From Cryptomeria japonica (Eukaryota; Streptophyta; Pinopsida; Cupressales; Cupressaceae): a DNA stretch of 64,000 nt. Where the stretch lies: contig NC_081414.1 in assembly GCF_030272615.1 (NCBI RefSeq), positions 825,930,896-825,994,895 of the forward strand, read 5' to 3'. The notes beneath the pieces were generated by a model. It was not told the origin of the DNA and did not search any database. It was given only the letters and a program-made list of their open reading frames with translations. Shown here in pieces: positions 1 through 11,867 of the stretch. Both the position numbers and the translations under genes were made by a program. Position 1 is the stretch's first letter, and each line of letters opens with the position of its first letter.

Positions 1-1726
1 CAACATTCATCAAAGTTTCCACCTTAACCAGCTTCACCCTACCATCTTCGACCATATCTCTAACAAAATGATACTGAATATCAATATGTTTGGTCCGGGC
101 ATGAAATGTCGGGTTCTTAGCTAGGCTAATTGCACTCTGACTGTCACAGTAAACTGTCACTGTACCTTGTTTTATTCCAATATCCGAACACAGTCTCTTA
201 AGCCAAATGGCCTCTTTACAAGCATGAGTAGCTGCCATATACTCTGCTTCAGTATTGGATAAAGCAACCACAGCCTGTCGCTTACTCATCCAACTAATTG
301 CACCACCAAACAAAGTAAACACATAAGCACTGGTGGATCTTCTGCTATCAATATCACCTGCCCAATCTGAATCTACATAACCATGGATATCAAGGGAAGT
401 CATGTCTCCAACTGAATTACCATGATAACACAAAGAATACTCTGAAGTACCCTTCAAATATCTGAAGACTCTTTTCACTGCATCCCAATGAACTCTACCA
501 GGATTAGACATATATCTGGAAAGTACTCCCACTGCTTGGGCAATGTCTGGTCTAGTATAGACCATAGCATACATCAAGCTTCCAACCGCACTTTGGTAAG
601 GCACTCTGCTCATGTCTTCCATCTCCAATGGGGATGTAGGACAATCTGAAATAGATAGTTTCATTCCAACTGTAAAAGGAACACTTAATGGTCTACAATT
701 CTGCATGTTGAACCTCTGTAACACTGAATTCACATACTTACTCTGGCCTAGCCATAGCTTTCTGTTCGCCCTATCTCTTCTAATTTCCATCCCAAGAATG
801 TGCTTTGCTGCACCAAGATCTTTCATTTCAAATTTAGCAGCGAGCTGAGACTTCAGTTCTGAAATCATACCTTTCCCTTTACCAATGAATAACATATCAT
901 CAACATACAATGCAATGAATAAGAAATGATCACCATAAGATTTATAATAAACACAGTGATCTGATTTAGAACGTTCAAATCCCAAACTCAACACATATGT
1001 ATCAAATTTCTGATACCACATCCTAGGACTTTGTTTGAGGCCATACAAAGATTTCTTCAATTTACAGACCAAATTACTTTTGCCTTTCACCACATAGTGC
1101 TCCGGCTGTGTCATATAAATATCTTCCTCCAAATCACCATGAAGGAAAGCAGTTTTCACGTCCATTTGCTCAACCTCTAAATCATAAGCAGTAGCAATAG
1201 AAAGCAAAAATCTAATAGACGTCATTTTTGCAACAGGAGAAAATATCTCACCGTAATCAACACCCTCAACCTGAGAGTAGCCTTTTGCAACCAACCTTGC
1301 TTTATACTTCTCAATGCTTCCATCTGAACCAATCTTTTTCTTGAACACCCATTTACAACCAACAGGTTTTCGTCCTTCAGGCAATGGTACAAGATCCCAT
1401 GTATCATTCTTTTTTAATGCTACCATTTCTTCCTCCATAGCAATCTTCCAGGATTCTGCATCATTCATACCTAATGCCTCTTCTACAGATTTCGGTTCAT
1501 CCACACTAGTATTCAGAGCAAAAATACATCTCCAATCATCAGGTGAATACCTTTCAGGTGGTTGTCTATGTCTTGTAGACCTTCGAACAAGCTGAGTTGG
1601 AGGTTCTTCCTCCTCTTCTGAAGATTCAGAGCTAGACGAGCTCTCCTCAAATTCTTGCCTATCTAGGGGTCTTGATTCAACTCTTTCAGGTGTAGAAGGA
1701 AGTTGAATCACATCTTCTTTTTTAGT
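1..1726 (-). CDS. copia pol, reverse transcriptase and RNase H part (partial at window edge)
   Basis: I checked this minus-strand frame codon by codon: it has no stop from 1726 to the window edge, about 575 codons, and is in phase with the gag-integrase frame at 1727-3961. It has no usable start of its own, as expected for the C-terminal part of one polyprotein. Motifs in order: an acidic serine-rich linker, then the reverse transcriptase with TAFLHGDL, KSLYGLKQSPR and the catalytic YVDDM near 893-907, then RNase H with DSDWAGD, ISWMSKRQ, the acidic ALSNTEAEYMA and YCDSQSAI. The part is separated from integrase only by a TAG at 1727-1729. The 3' end of RNase H is missing because the window starts there. 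Confidence 0.92.
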
Positions 1727-3961
1727 CTATTCTGGCTGCAATGTAACAGAAGGAGACTTAATTTCTCTAAAAATAACACTTCTACTGTGAATTACCTTTT
1801 GTGCAACAGGGTCCCAAAGCTTGTATCCTTTCACACCATAACTATACCCGATGAAGATACATTTCACAGCCTTGTTCTCCAACTTTGTTCGCTTCTCCTT
1901 TGGCACATGTGCATATGCCTCGCAACCAAAAACTCTAAGATGTCTCAATGAAGGCTTGTGACCTGACCATGCTTCCATAGGCGTTTTATCAACAAGAGCT
2001 GATGTAGGAGACCTGTTAATCAGGTAGCAAGCAGTGGCAACAGCTTCAGCCCAAAACTTTTGTTCAAGACCAGCACCACTCAACATACTCCTAGCCTTTT
2101 CCATCAGTGTCCTGTTCATTCTTTCTGCAACTCCATTCTGCTGTGGAGAATACGGAGTTGTCTTCTGCCTGTTAATTCCACAGTCTTTACAGAATCTATC
2201 AAAATCATTAGAGCAAAACTCACCGCCATTATCAGTTCTCAAACATTTTATTTTCTTTCCAGTCTGCAACTCAACCATTGCTTTAAATTCTTTAAAACGA
2301 CTAAAAACTTCAGATTTACTCTTTAGAAAATAAACCCATGTCCTTCTACTAAAATCATCAATAAATGAAACATAATATGTGGATTTTCCAATCGAAGAGA
2401 CATCTACTGGACCAAACACATCAGAATGGATAAGATCCAAAACACCACAAGTTTTATGAGAACTCGAGTAAAACTGAACGCGGTTTTGTTTTCCATAAAT
2501 GCAATGCTCACAGAAATCAAAGTCAAGGTTACAGTCATTCAAACCTTCAACAAGGTTTTTATTTTTCAAGGTCCTTAGACCCTTTTCTCCAATGTGGCCA
2601 AGTCTTTGGTGCCATAACATAGTCTTCTCTGCAGGTAACTTTGCTTCAGACGAAAGAGCACCCTTAGGTACCCAAAAACCATTTCCATCTGCTGAAGGTG
2701 AAACCTTCAAATCTTCCAGTGAAGTATCCGCAGATTTACTTTTTACAGAAGTGCTATTACAATCAACAGTGTATGCTTCAAGCTTATACAAAGTGCCAAA
2801 CCTGACACCTCTAGCAACTACCATAGCACCCTTAATCATCTTACATCCTGCTTCAGAAAAGACTACCTGCACACCTGCATCTATTAGTTTGCTCACAGAT
2901 AACAGGTTTCGTTTTAATCCAGGGATATGCAGCACACCATTAATCATTTTTATTCTACCATCAGAAAACCTGATTCTAACTTTACCTCGACCAACAATGT
3001 CTAGATGTGAATCATCACCCAAGTACACCTTACCTCCATTAAATCCTTCATATTCAGAAAACCAATCTCTATTGGAAGTCATATGAAAAGATGCACCTGA
3101 GTCAATTAGCCAGGCATCATTACCTGCATGAGTCGCGAAAGCCGCAATAAATGCATCGCCATCTTCCTTGTCGGACTCAGAATCAGAATCGAACTTTTTC
3201 TTTTTCTTCTTCTTTTCTTCTTTGCAGTCCTTACGGATGGGACCCGGTTTACCGCAATTCCAGCAAATGACTTTGGACTTTCCAGGAGATTTCGATCTCC
3301 CTTTGGATTTGGACTTGCCGCGCTTCTCATTCTTCTTGCCTTTCTCCTTAGGTCTTCCACGAACGGTTAGGGCTTCCTTTGAACTGATGGATACCTTCCT
3401 TCGCATCTCTTCACCGAGTAGGGCACCCACCACATCTTCAGATTTCAAAACAACAGAAGTACTACCGATAGCCATAACAAGAGAATCCCACGAATCAGGC
3501 AAAGAGCAAAGCAATATCTGACATTTTTCCTCCTCGTCCATCTTAACACCGACGGATACTAATTGAGCCACAATCATATTGAATGCTTCCAGGTGGTCTG
3601 CAATTCGTCCACCCTCTTCCATCTTCAAGGAATACAATTTCTTTCTTAAGAAAATTTGATTTAATAAAGATTTCACTTGATACATCTCACCAAGCTTAGT
3701 CCATAGCTTCTTTGCAGAGTTTTCTTCATGGACATTGATTAGAACAGAGTCTGCCAGGCACAGTCTGATTAGACCCTTGGCTTTTCGGTCCATAACATCA
3801 TACTGAGCTGCCACAGTAGGATCTGAGGGCCTTTGGACATTCGCATCAACAGCATCCCAAAGATCTCGATCTATTAGCAGATCTTCCATCTTCAGCTTCC
3901 ACATCTCAAAATTACTTCCATTAAATTTCTCCACCTCTATTCTCCCTGACGAACTCGTCAT
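1727..3961 (-). CDS. copia Gag-protease-integrase part of polyprotein
   Basis: 744 codons from ATG at 3961. Domains in order: TNT1-type Gag (about residues 1-200); a basic linker; one zinc knuckle near residue 235 reading CWNCGKPGPIRKDC, where the usual His is Pro, so zinc binding is doubtful; retropepsin active site DSGAS near residue 290; pre-integrase zinc segment with HQRLGH and CEHC; integrase core with DVFGP, TDNGGEF and the PQQNGVAER glutamate. The frame ends at TAG 1727-1729 just after integrase and resumes immediately as reverse transcriptase. Copia elements normally encode all of this as one protein, so the TAG is most simply a CAG-to-TAG mutation. Translation would start about 125 nt after the LTR. 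Confidence 0.93.
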   Translation of the reverse strand: MTSSSGRIEVEKFNGSNFEMWKLKMEDLLIDRDLWDAVDANVQRPSDPTVAAQYDVMDRKAKGLIRLCLADSVLINVHEENSAKKLWTKLGEMYQVKSLLNQIFLRKKLYSLKMEEGGRIADHLEAFNMIVAQLVSVGVKMDEEEKCQILLCSLPDSWDSLVMAIGSTSVVLKSEDVVGALLGEEMRRKVSISSKEALTVRGRPKEKGKKNEKRGKSKSKGRSKSPGKSKVICWNCGKPGPIRKDCKEEKKKKKKKFDSDSESDKEDGDAFIAAFATHAGNDAWLIDSGASFHMTSNRDWFSEYEGFNGGKVYLGDDSHLDIVGRGKVRIRFSDGRIKMINGVLHIPGLKRNLLSVSKLIDAGVQVVFSEAGCKMIKGAMVVARGVRFGTLYKLEAYTVDCNSTSVKSKSADTSLEDLKVSPSADGNGFWVPKGALSSEAKLPAEKTMLWHQRLGHIGEKGLRTLKNKNLVEGLNDCNLDFDFCEHCIYGKQNRVQFYSSSHKTCGVLDLIHSDVFGPVDVSSIGKSTYYVSFIDDFSRRTWVYFLKSKSEVFSRFKEFKAMVELQTGKKIKCLRTDNGGEFCSNDFDRFCKDCGINRQKTTPYSPQQNGVAERMNRTLMEKARSMLSGAGLEQKFWAEAVATACYLINRSPTSALVDKTPMEAWSGHKPSLRHLRVFGCEAYAHVPKEKRTKLENKAVKCIFIGYSYGVKGYKLWDPVAQKVIHSRSVIFREIKSPSVTLQPE

Positions 3962-4070
3962 CTGAATATTCCTGCAACAAGATCAAAAAGTGTCTTCTGC
4001 ACAAGCTCCCACTCAAATCTAGATTAGTTCAAAAAACCCAACTGCCCACAATAGAAACCAAAGGTGATCA

Positions 4071-4083
4071 GGCTCTGATACCA
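4071..4083 (-). other. primer-binding site, initiator Met tRNA type (element K)
   Basis: On the minus strand the sequence reads TGGTATCAGAGCC, the usual plant complement of the initiator methionine tRNA 3' end. It lies two bases inside the LTR end at 4086, which fixes orientation and the LTR boundary. Confidence 0.93.
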
Positions 4084-4085
4084 CT

Positions 4086-4979
4086 TGTAAGGAAGTTAAG
4101 TAGCGGAAACAACTTCCTACACTAACCTTGAGAGGAGGGTAATGCAAAACTTTTTCAGATCATTACAACAGTTACAGAAAATAGAAATAAATATAATAGC
4201 AATCATACCACAACACAATGATTTACGTGGGGAAAACCCTTTCGGGAGAAAAACCCCACCCTCCAAAAGCAGCTCAATATTTTATTCAGCAATCAAAAAC
4301 AAATTACAAAATACTTGCAGAGCAAGCTCTTCGCAGGAGTACCACTAATCAGAGATTCAGAGGCAACTCAATAGCCATAAGAATCTTACACACAACCTCT
4401 ATCTCACACACCTCATAAATAGGAGATACAATACAAGAAACCGTCAAACGGTATTACAAAACAATGGGCTAAAACCACCCAATAAGGTGTAGCCGACCTT
4501 ATCTCCCTTCTAGATGCCCTATGACATGTTAAAGCACACATCAACACGTGTCGCTCCCTTTTACAGCTCATTTATGTATTCGATACAAATTATTTTTCCT
4601 ATTTCAGGAGTACAAACTTTCGGAGGCCATAACTTGAGAACCGGGTGTCCGATTGACGAACCGTTTGAAGCGCTGGAAAGCTCGCGAAGTGCTCTATCAC
4701 CTCGTAACACGCTTCGCCAGTTACGGAAACTTTTCAGGGCGTTTCGGAGCCTCTAAAGTCCCCAAAATTAAGTTTAAACATTTTATTGCACCCCTCCAAG
4801 ACGAAAACTTTAATATCTTCAAAACTAGCTGTGACCTTGCGACGAAACTTTACCGGAATGCTTATCTAGCCAACCAGAAGCTTCAGGGAGAGTTTCGCAC
4901 CATTTCGTGCTCAAATAAAAATTTACTATAAATAGTAACCTCACATAAATGCAAGGTTGAGACACCATTTTTCCCAACA
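4086..4979 (-). repeat. 5' LTR of copia element K
   Basis: 894 bp, minus strand, beginning TGTTGGGAAAAATGG (from 4979) and ending CTTCCTTACA (at 4086), so it has the canonical TG...CA ends. A TATA-like TATTTATGAGG lies near 4411-4422. Nearer the inner end is a CCCGAAAGGGTTTTCCCC segment (about 4228-4250) resembling a motif I recall from many plant copia LTRs. The partner LTR is outside the window, so divergence cannot be judged. Confidence 0.9.
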
Positions 4980-5701
4980 CCAAGCATGATTTCGAGGTAA
5001 AAATTATTTAGTAATATTATTTACTTACCCATTCAAAATCAACCAATCAAGAAAGAGGGTAGGTAAACTTTATATTATGTTTGATTATCAGTAGTAACAA
5101 GATAATAGTTGTATAAACACAATTAAGCGAATAATAAAATTGACCCCAATAATAGTCAAATAAATGAATTAAATGGGTGAAAGCCATATAAATAGAAATT
5201 CATAATAGAAGATAAAATCAAATTGTTAATAAAACATAAATAATAAATTGGTCATTAAACAATAAATAAATAAATAATAAAATAATAGACAATAAATAAA
5301 TAAGACAAATCAATTAAACAATAAATCAAATAAATTAATCTCAACAATAAATTAATTATCAAATAAACCAAGCTCAATAACATTAATCAAGCCTCAATAA
5401 TAAACAATCCAAATAATTAAATACCCGTACTATATGATAAATTAATTTAAACATTAATAAATTATATTAATCCAATTATTAATTAAATAATAAACATACA
5501 CTCACCACCTCAAGTAACCCGACAAAAGGGTGAACATCGACACAACACTCTAACCACCACTTACGCCATGATACAACTGACAAGGTGAACAACTAAGCCT
5601 AGAGTATGAAAGGGAAACACATGCCATCTCCAACAACTTGCCATTGGGATAAGACATGCTCTGACCTGTGAGGCTAGGTGGAGTTGATGTTCGGTACTTG
5701 C
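4980..5701 (-). other. non-coding, very A+T-rich; probably the distal part of the D LTR
   Basis: No gene seen. 5040-5510 is low-complexity AAT/AAATAA sequence; 5520-5701 is ordinary non-coding sequence. Its right edge (ACTTGC at 5696-5701) abuts the start of element C, and the sequence right of C begins ACTGC (56395-56399). The two look like one target duplication with a one-base slip. If so, this stretch continues the 3' LTR of chromovirus D found at 56395-56881. I could not find the outer end of that LTR. Confidence 0.45.
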
Positions 5702-5749
5702 TGTTGGCATCATTAAGTTTGTTGTACTTAAGAAGTTGTCATTGATGGC
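5702..5749 (+). repeat. C 5' LTR, piece 1
   Basis: Begins TGTTGGCATC like the 3' LTR at 55291, and aligns with 55291-55338 base for base in length (48 bp). It ends with ATGGC (5745-5749), the target duplicated by element F. Confidence 0.92.
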
Positions 5750-7013
5750 TATAAAGCAGAAAAATTGAACCCTACTTGTTCTCCCCTCCCCCAACTCCAA
5801 GGAGAGAGAAGGGAGGTCACTAGGGTTGATGGTTTTCACTTAGGAGAGACTTTACATTCAAAAGAGGGGTTGAAACCTACAAGATCCAATCCCACACAAT
5901 GCAGGATTGGATTCTAAATGAGTTTCAAGGGTTAAGACATCAAGGATACCCTCTTTTGTAAAGAATATAGATAGAATGATTGAACTAGGAATGTATGTAG
6001 AAGCAAGAAAGATTCACTTATAAACAGAGACAGGGATACGGGATGAAGCTGCAGACCTGGAATTAGCAGTAAAATGTCGAGATGGTGCTGTTCTGCAAGT
6101 TTGAGCGAAAGTTGATGGGATGATGGCGCCCGACGTGCACACGGTCCTCCGAAAAATCCGTGAAACGTAGGGGGACCTGTTCGTCTCTGCACAAGGATTC
6201 CAAATCTTCAATTACAGCCGCGTACCTACAACCTACACACAGAAAAGAGAGGACGATTGGGGGGTTAGGGATTAGGGGTTTGCCTTTAGGTCAAACCCCA
6301 GTTTTGGAATTAACCAAGAAATGAGAATGCTGTAAATGTAAATGTTTGTAATATAAACAAGTACTGATACCTTGTTGTAAGAATGTTTGTATTCTTACAT
6401 GCGAAGGTGTAATGTATGTTATGTGTTATGTGTTGTAAGTGATCTCCTCTTCAATGGTTGAATCCTTGTCTTGAATGCAACACCTAGCCTCGAATGGAGA
6501 CTTAGAATGCTCAATTGCTTGAGGGAATACTTGAATGCTTGAATGTTTGAATGTTTGAATATCACTTTCGCCTCTTGCTCTTGCTTATTTCCTTCCTCCC
6601 TTTCTAGGAGAGGAAAAGTAGTTTATATACTTGTCAATTAGGGTTGAGAGACTCATTTTCCCGACCTTAGGCCAACCTAGAAACAATATTTTCCAATTTG
6701 CAAACTTCAAGACCCGATGCCCAAAAGGAGACCGGGCCCAAAATAGGGTCAGGGACCAGGGCGCTGGGCGCCATGGTCCTGGGGGACCAGGGCGTTGGGC
6801 ACCCTCGTCCTGAAGGACCAGGGCCCTGGGCACCATGGTCCCACCTCCCAGGACAGCAGGGTGCAAGGAGGGATCATGCCAAGGTGCAGAAAAATGTAGT
6901 TTTTGGTGTTGTAAATAGGTTTCGGGGTCTCCATTCAGGTTCAATGTTGCGCCGCCATCGTGAAGACCCAAATGCAGTCGAAATTGCAAGTGTCACAATT
7001 TTAGGACACTACA
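5750..7013 (-). repeat. 3' LTR of element F
   Basis: 1264 bp; on the minus strand starts TGTAGTGTCC at 7013 and ends at 5750. The outer dinucleotide is now TA on the plus strand where the partner LTR has TG, a G-to-A change. It contains a GTGCACACGGTCC motif (6122-6156 region) and the GC-rich 31-bp repeats at 6753-6845. Confidence 0.93.
6753..6845. repeat. three 31-bp GC-rich palindromic repeats in F 3' LTR
   Basis: Units start at 6753, 6784 and 6815, each opening GGACCAGGGC. The first closes with ATGGTCC, so the outer arms GGACCA and TGGTCC pair, with GGCGC and GGCGCC inside. This is the most GC-rich island of an otherwise A+T-rich window. The same array is in the other LTR at 13379-13471. 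Confidence 0.85.
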
Positions 7014-7029
7014 TTTAGCCCCCACTTTA
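7014..7029 (-). other. polypurine tract of element F
   Basis: On the minus strand TAAAGTGGGGGCTAAA immediately precedes the 3' LTR start TGTAG, the expected place for plus-strand DNA priming. Confidence 0.85.
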
Positions 7030-7761
7030 GTGGGAGTATAAGCGTACGCTCATACTTCGGGTAAAGTACAAGGAAACAACATTGAAAAACTTTCACCACG
7101 TCAAGGAGGCAAGATACAACAAGCCCCCAGTGGACTAAGGATCTTACGACTTTGATTGACAAAGTAAAAAGGAAGATCACGAGGGAGAACCATGACTATC
7201 AGTAGTAAGGTTTCCTCACTATGAGTCATGCAAGAAAGATATCAAAAATTTTCAAGGCAAAGCTAAATTTGTCAAGAAATTTTCAAGTATCTTGAAAAGA
7301 TATGAACGGGATGTATGCCCCCTTACATTAATGTGATCACACACGCCTCACCGGGGGTGATTGCTTTAAGGTAGTGATACATATAAGAAATGAGAAAGGA
7401 GCACGTTATCACAAGGATTTAGCCCCCAAGTGTGAGATAAGCCCAAGGATAATGACACAAAACACAAAGCACAAGGTGACTTCGCTTTCCTCGGGGTCAG
7501 TATGCTGTATGATAATTCATGTATATCATATGTATGTATGCATAATTGTTCTTCATTCCCCAATCAAGGAAGGTCACCTAGAAGAAGGGAACACATGTGT
7601 CTTTTGAGTCAACATGAGAGAGACCAAAAGAGATCTCAATGCTTTGCATCGTCCTCAAGTAGACAAAACTAAGGACAAAAAATAGAAGAATGAGAATAAC
7701 ACATAGAAGAAGTAACAAAAGAGATCAAGAGAGGAGGAGAGAGTCTGCTATGCTAATGAAA
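7030..7761 (-). other. 3' untranslated region of element F
   Basis: Between the gag-protease stop and the polypurine tract. I see no coding potential, no polymerase remnant and no strong repeat; short frames on either strand lack recognisable motifs. Confidence 0.6.
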
Positions 7762-10700
7762 CTAGTCTAGCACGTCATCTACCCCCTGATCTTGCTGATC
7801 AATATTTCGGGAAGGTAGGAAACATGCTAGAGGAGGAACATCCAACACAGCAGATGGAGCTATCACAAGATCCAAACAAGGGCTATGTTCATGTTTCGAG
7901 CCACGTTGTTCTTGTCTAGGAGCTAGGATAAGTGCTTTAGAAAATTCGTTAGATAAATGGTTATCAACATCAACATATTCATATTCACTATCAGAATGAA
8001 CAGGAGTAACATTTTCATCATGAATAACATTTTCATCTATATCATCATCAAGATTTATAAAAATAGGATCTTTAACTCGCACAGGATCAAGACCATCATG
8101 CATCTTATGTTTAGGAGATTTCGGCTCAATCTTCGGCTGAGGAGAAAATGGAATAATACTGGCTGAAGGTGTTTTTGGGGATTGCAAAGTTTGAGAAGCA
8201 GCTGCCTGAGCTCTAAGATGACGCTTTCGTCGGCGTTCACGTGCAAAACGATTTCATCTAGTCTTATTAGGAAGTTGAGAAGATTGAGGAGGAGGAATGT
8301 TCTCATCCTTTTCACTTGGGTGTTTAGGTTGTGGTCTCTTAGGTTGAATAATAGGAGAAGAGGAAGGTCTGTTCTCTCCATAAGAGGAAGGAGGAGGAAC
8401 TACTCCATATAAGGGAGGAATATTTGGTTTAGGAAGGAGACCAAGTCCATCATGACGAGGAGGTATAGGTCTACTTTTAGGAAGTTTATTAGTCATAGGC
8501 ATAGTCACATTCATAGGGATGGGTTGGTAATCTTCTTGAGGAAAGACATTAGTTTTATCTTTCAAAGGAAGAACTTCCTTCTCAAGAATGATAGGAATAT
8601 CAAGTTTGGGTGTTCTAGGTTCACTTAGAGATAGGATCATATCTTTTTTCCACCTTTGATAAGATTTGAAAAGATGATCACTTCGCGGAGGAAGAGATTG
8701 GAATTGTTTAGGCCAAAAATAATCAATAGGAACGCTAGAAGTTCTTTCAGCTGGTTTAAAGAGGCTATGATTGATAGTAACAACTTCACCATTATGGGGA
8801 AATTTCAAACACTTGTGAATAGGAGAAGCAATAGCTTTCATGGAAGATAACCAAGGATAGCCTAGCTTCACACGAAATTGTTCGAACGATGGAATAATAG
8901 CAAAGTCCACATCAAGGGATTTGTTATGGACCTCAATAGGTAATGTAATAGAACCAATTGCAGTAGAAGAAAATGCATCAGATAGTTTCACAACCACATT
9001 TGTTTCGTCATAGATCACTTGATTCAATTGCAAAGTAAAAAGAAATTCTTCAGTAATGATATTAACCATACAAGAAGGATCAATAAGCACTCCACGGCAA
9101 GGTGTATTCTTGACTTTTGCAACTATATATAAAGGACCATCAGGTGCCCTGATAGTTTCACTGGAATCAAAGGTGATGGAAGGTTCTTTAGGGATTTTCT
9201 GCTGCTCTACAAAGTTAATCACATTCGGAGTCATAGACACAAGATCATTAGGTGAGACAGAGGAATCATTAGTATCAATTGCATTAGAGGTATGAGAAGG
9301 CAATGGATCAGTAAAAATCTTAAGATTTTGGTTAGGAGGAGCTACAGATGTGTTGCCTTTATCATTCACACCAGAAACAGAGATAGTATTATTATCAATC
9401 AAATCTTGAATTTTACCCTTTAAAGCAAAACATTTTTCAGTATCATGCCCAGGATGACGATGAAATTGACAAAAAGATTTGTTATCAAAATAGGGTGAAT
9501 TAATCTTTGCAAGATCTATTTGCCTTATAGGAGGAAGAGTAAGCACATTTTGTTCCAATAACTTATTCATAATACTATGCAATGATTCATTCAAAGGAGT
9601 AAACTTTCTTTCTTTCTTGAAAAACTTAGAAATAGGAGGCACACCTGATGCTGCATTCACATTGTTGTTGATGATGTTTTCATTGAATTTAATGGACTCT
9701 CTATTCGGTTTAAACTTCCCAAATGGTTGTTGACTACTATCACCCTTATCACTCGGAGCCATAGGATTTGCTTGTTCCATTTGACTCACAGTCAGTTGAT
9801 AATTGTGAAGAGTTGCACACAACTGTTGGAAAGAAGTAAACTCAGAAAACATAAGTTTTTCTCTAATATCTTTTTGTAAATTAGAAATAAAGATTCTTTG
9901 AATGTCATTGTCAGGTACTAGAAAAGAAATTTGAGCATACAAATGCTTATATCTACCAATGAAATCAGTCACTTTTTCTTTAACACCTTGTTTACAATGC
10001 ATTAAATCAATCAAAGTAACTTTAGGACTTATATTGTTTTGAAATTGTTGAATAAAAGCATTTGCAAGTTGTTCGAAAGAAGTAATAGAATAAGAAGGCA
10101 ACGAGCAATACCATTGTAGGGCTTTATCTCTTAATGTTCTAGTAAACAATTTTGCAAGCAACCTTTGGTCATAAGCAAAATCGGTACATATTGTTTGAAA
10201 TGTCTTAACATGTGTTAGAGGATCACCCTTACCATTATAAAGCTCCAAATGCAGGATTTCAACATGTTTAGGGGGGATAGCTCGAACAATGTCAAGAGAA
10301 AGTGGGCTCACAACATCAAATGTAGGCACACTAAACTTAGATTGATTCATAGAGGCAATTTGTTGCTGCAAAGAAGAGACAGTTTGTGCAAGATTGTTAA
10401 TGGTCGCTTCAGTCGAAGAGTTCATATTAGACGTGTTAGATTGTGATGGAGGTATTATGTTATTGAAAGAAGGTATTGATTGAGAGTAAGGTGGTGGGAC
10501 ACTATGATAGTTAGTCATAGGAGATGATTGGAAAGGAGGAACACTACAAGGAGGAATGGAATGGTTAAATGAATTGCCCCCTTGCGTCATGTTTATTTGT
10601 GGAGATGTAATAGGGACACTCATTGAAGGAATGAATTAAGAAGTTGGATTGAATGAAGGAAGAGGGATTGCCCCCATGACTAGTGATCATAGGCAAAATG

Positions 10701-11104
10701 TCTTGTATTGAAGTAGTCATTATGTTTGATGTAAAAGTAGGTATACTAGCAATAGGAGTTGTCAAAGGAATAGAATGATTAACTTGAGTAGGAGGTTGTG
10801 TATAACCTAAAGTTTCAGCACAACTCTTCATAGGCATCACATTCGAATCCACAATGTGTGCAATACCACGCAAAATATCAATTCCATTCTTATCACTTTG
10901 AACCATACGTTTTAGACCCTCAATTAATGAAAGAGCTTCGCTATCGGGGTATTCTTGAGACATCCATTGTCAAAAATCATCAAATTGGTTATCCAATTTC
11001 GAAAGTTGTTCTACAGAAACCTCATGGAGAGCTTCTTCATCATTAAGAGGATTAGAGGAATTACCCATGTCCTTGTTAAATAGGCCATTCAAATTAGGTT
11101 CCAT
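7762..11104 (-). pseudogene. F Gag-protease polyprotein, broken by two TGA codons and a frameshift
   Basis: The natural start is ATG at 11104 (MEPNLNGLFNKDMG), in phase with the segment from 10963; TGA at 10970-10972 separates them. A frameshift near 10620-10640 leads into the main 789-codon segment (10623-8254). A second in-frame TGA at 8254-8256 precedes a basic stretch and an acidic tail ending at 7762. Domains: Pro-rich N-terminal half; Gag capsid-like region (about 10280-9760) with ALQWYCSLP; Tat-type zinc knuckle with CQFHRHPGHDTEKC (about 9435-9475); retropepsin-like fold with LGYPWL. The expected protease active site D-S/T-G reads LIDPSC (about 9068-9090), so the enzyme may be dead. 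Both TGA codons fit CGA-to-TGA decay. Confidence 0.87.
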
Positions 11105-11244
11105 CTCCTCAGTAATTAAACCTTGGAAGGACTTAATTCTAAGGCTTCATCTAACGGGAATAGTGTAAGTAGGGCTTATTGTTGTAAAACTCATGCACTA
11201 AAGAGAGAGAGAAGATTTTGAATTTTAGAGGTAGCAAATTTCAA

Positions 11245-11410
11245 TAAAATCAGCCAATCTCCTAGATTTAAGCTGTTAAATGCAATTAGGACAAACTCCC
11301 AAAATTTCGGAAAAAATGTCTAGGACCGTGGCGAACGGAGTGCACACGGTCCTTGCAACTTTTTTCAAAATTTTCAGGGATGAAAGTTATGATGATTTTA
11401 AAGCTAATCT
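11245..11410. repeat. leader repeat, copy 1 (GTGCACACGGTCCT block)
   Basis: Shares with copy 2 the order AAATCAGCCAA, AAATTTCGG/AAATTTCAGG, GTGCACACGGTCCT, TTTTCAGGGATGA and TGATTTTA. Imperfect direct repeat about 620 bp apart. Confidence 0.75.
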
Positions 11411-11867
11411 GAAAAAATTGAGTGATTTTACGATCTGTAGATAGGCCAAATTAAAGTTGCAATCTCAAAATTGAACCCTACCAAGATTGTTGAAAAATGT
11501 AAAATTTGAATTTTGAAAAAGAGGGGGAAACTGAAATTTTGAATTTTATGATTTTAAAGGGAATACTAAAAGCAATGCAAGTTTTGAAATTTTAAAAATT
11601 GACTCAATTTCACGCAAAATTCAATTTTGAAAGTGGAAATCAAGGTTGTTGCAATTAAACACTTAATTTCAAAAGTCACAAACTGCAAAAATTTGAATAA
11701 AGCACTGAAATTTCGAATGAATGCCAACACACTTTTCAGATTTAGGACTGTAAGAAACACAATTTTGATATGAATTTTAATTTCAACAATTTTTGAATGA
11801 TTAGAAGCCTCAATCCAAGCAATCGCTAGACCAACTTTGACTTTAATTTTGAAAGTGTTAAAATTGA

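Larger units (their letters stand above)
1..4979 (-). mobile_element. Ty1/copia retrotransposon K (Tork/TNT1-like), 3' end outside window
   Basis: Seen: on the minus strand an LTR (4086-4979) is followed by an initiator-Met primer site, then gag, protease, integrase, reverse transcriptase and RNase H in copia order. The window edge falls inside RNase H, so the 3' LTR lies to the left. One TAG stop is the only break in the coding region visible here. The Gag N-terminus (UBN2/TNT1-type) and the LTR start TGTTGGGA fit the Tork/TNT1 lineage; that lineage call is from motif memory. The bases just outside the LTR are CCAAG (4980-4984), one half of a target duplication whose mate is outside the window. 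Confidence 0.93.

Noticed and set aside
2499-3086. 195-codon plus-strand frame opposite the copia protease
   Set aside because: Antisense shadow of the real copia reading frame; no motif.
5040-5510. AAATAA-rich stretch as a separate MITE or satellite
   Set aside because: No terminal inverted repeats or duplication that I could find; recorded only as low-complexity sequence.
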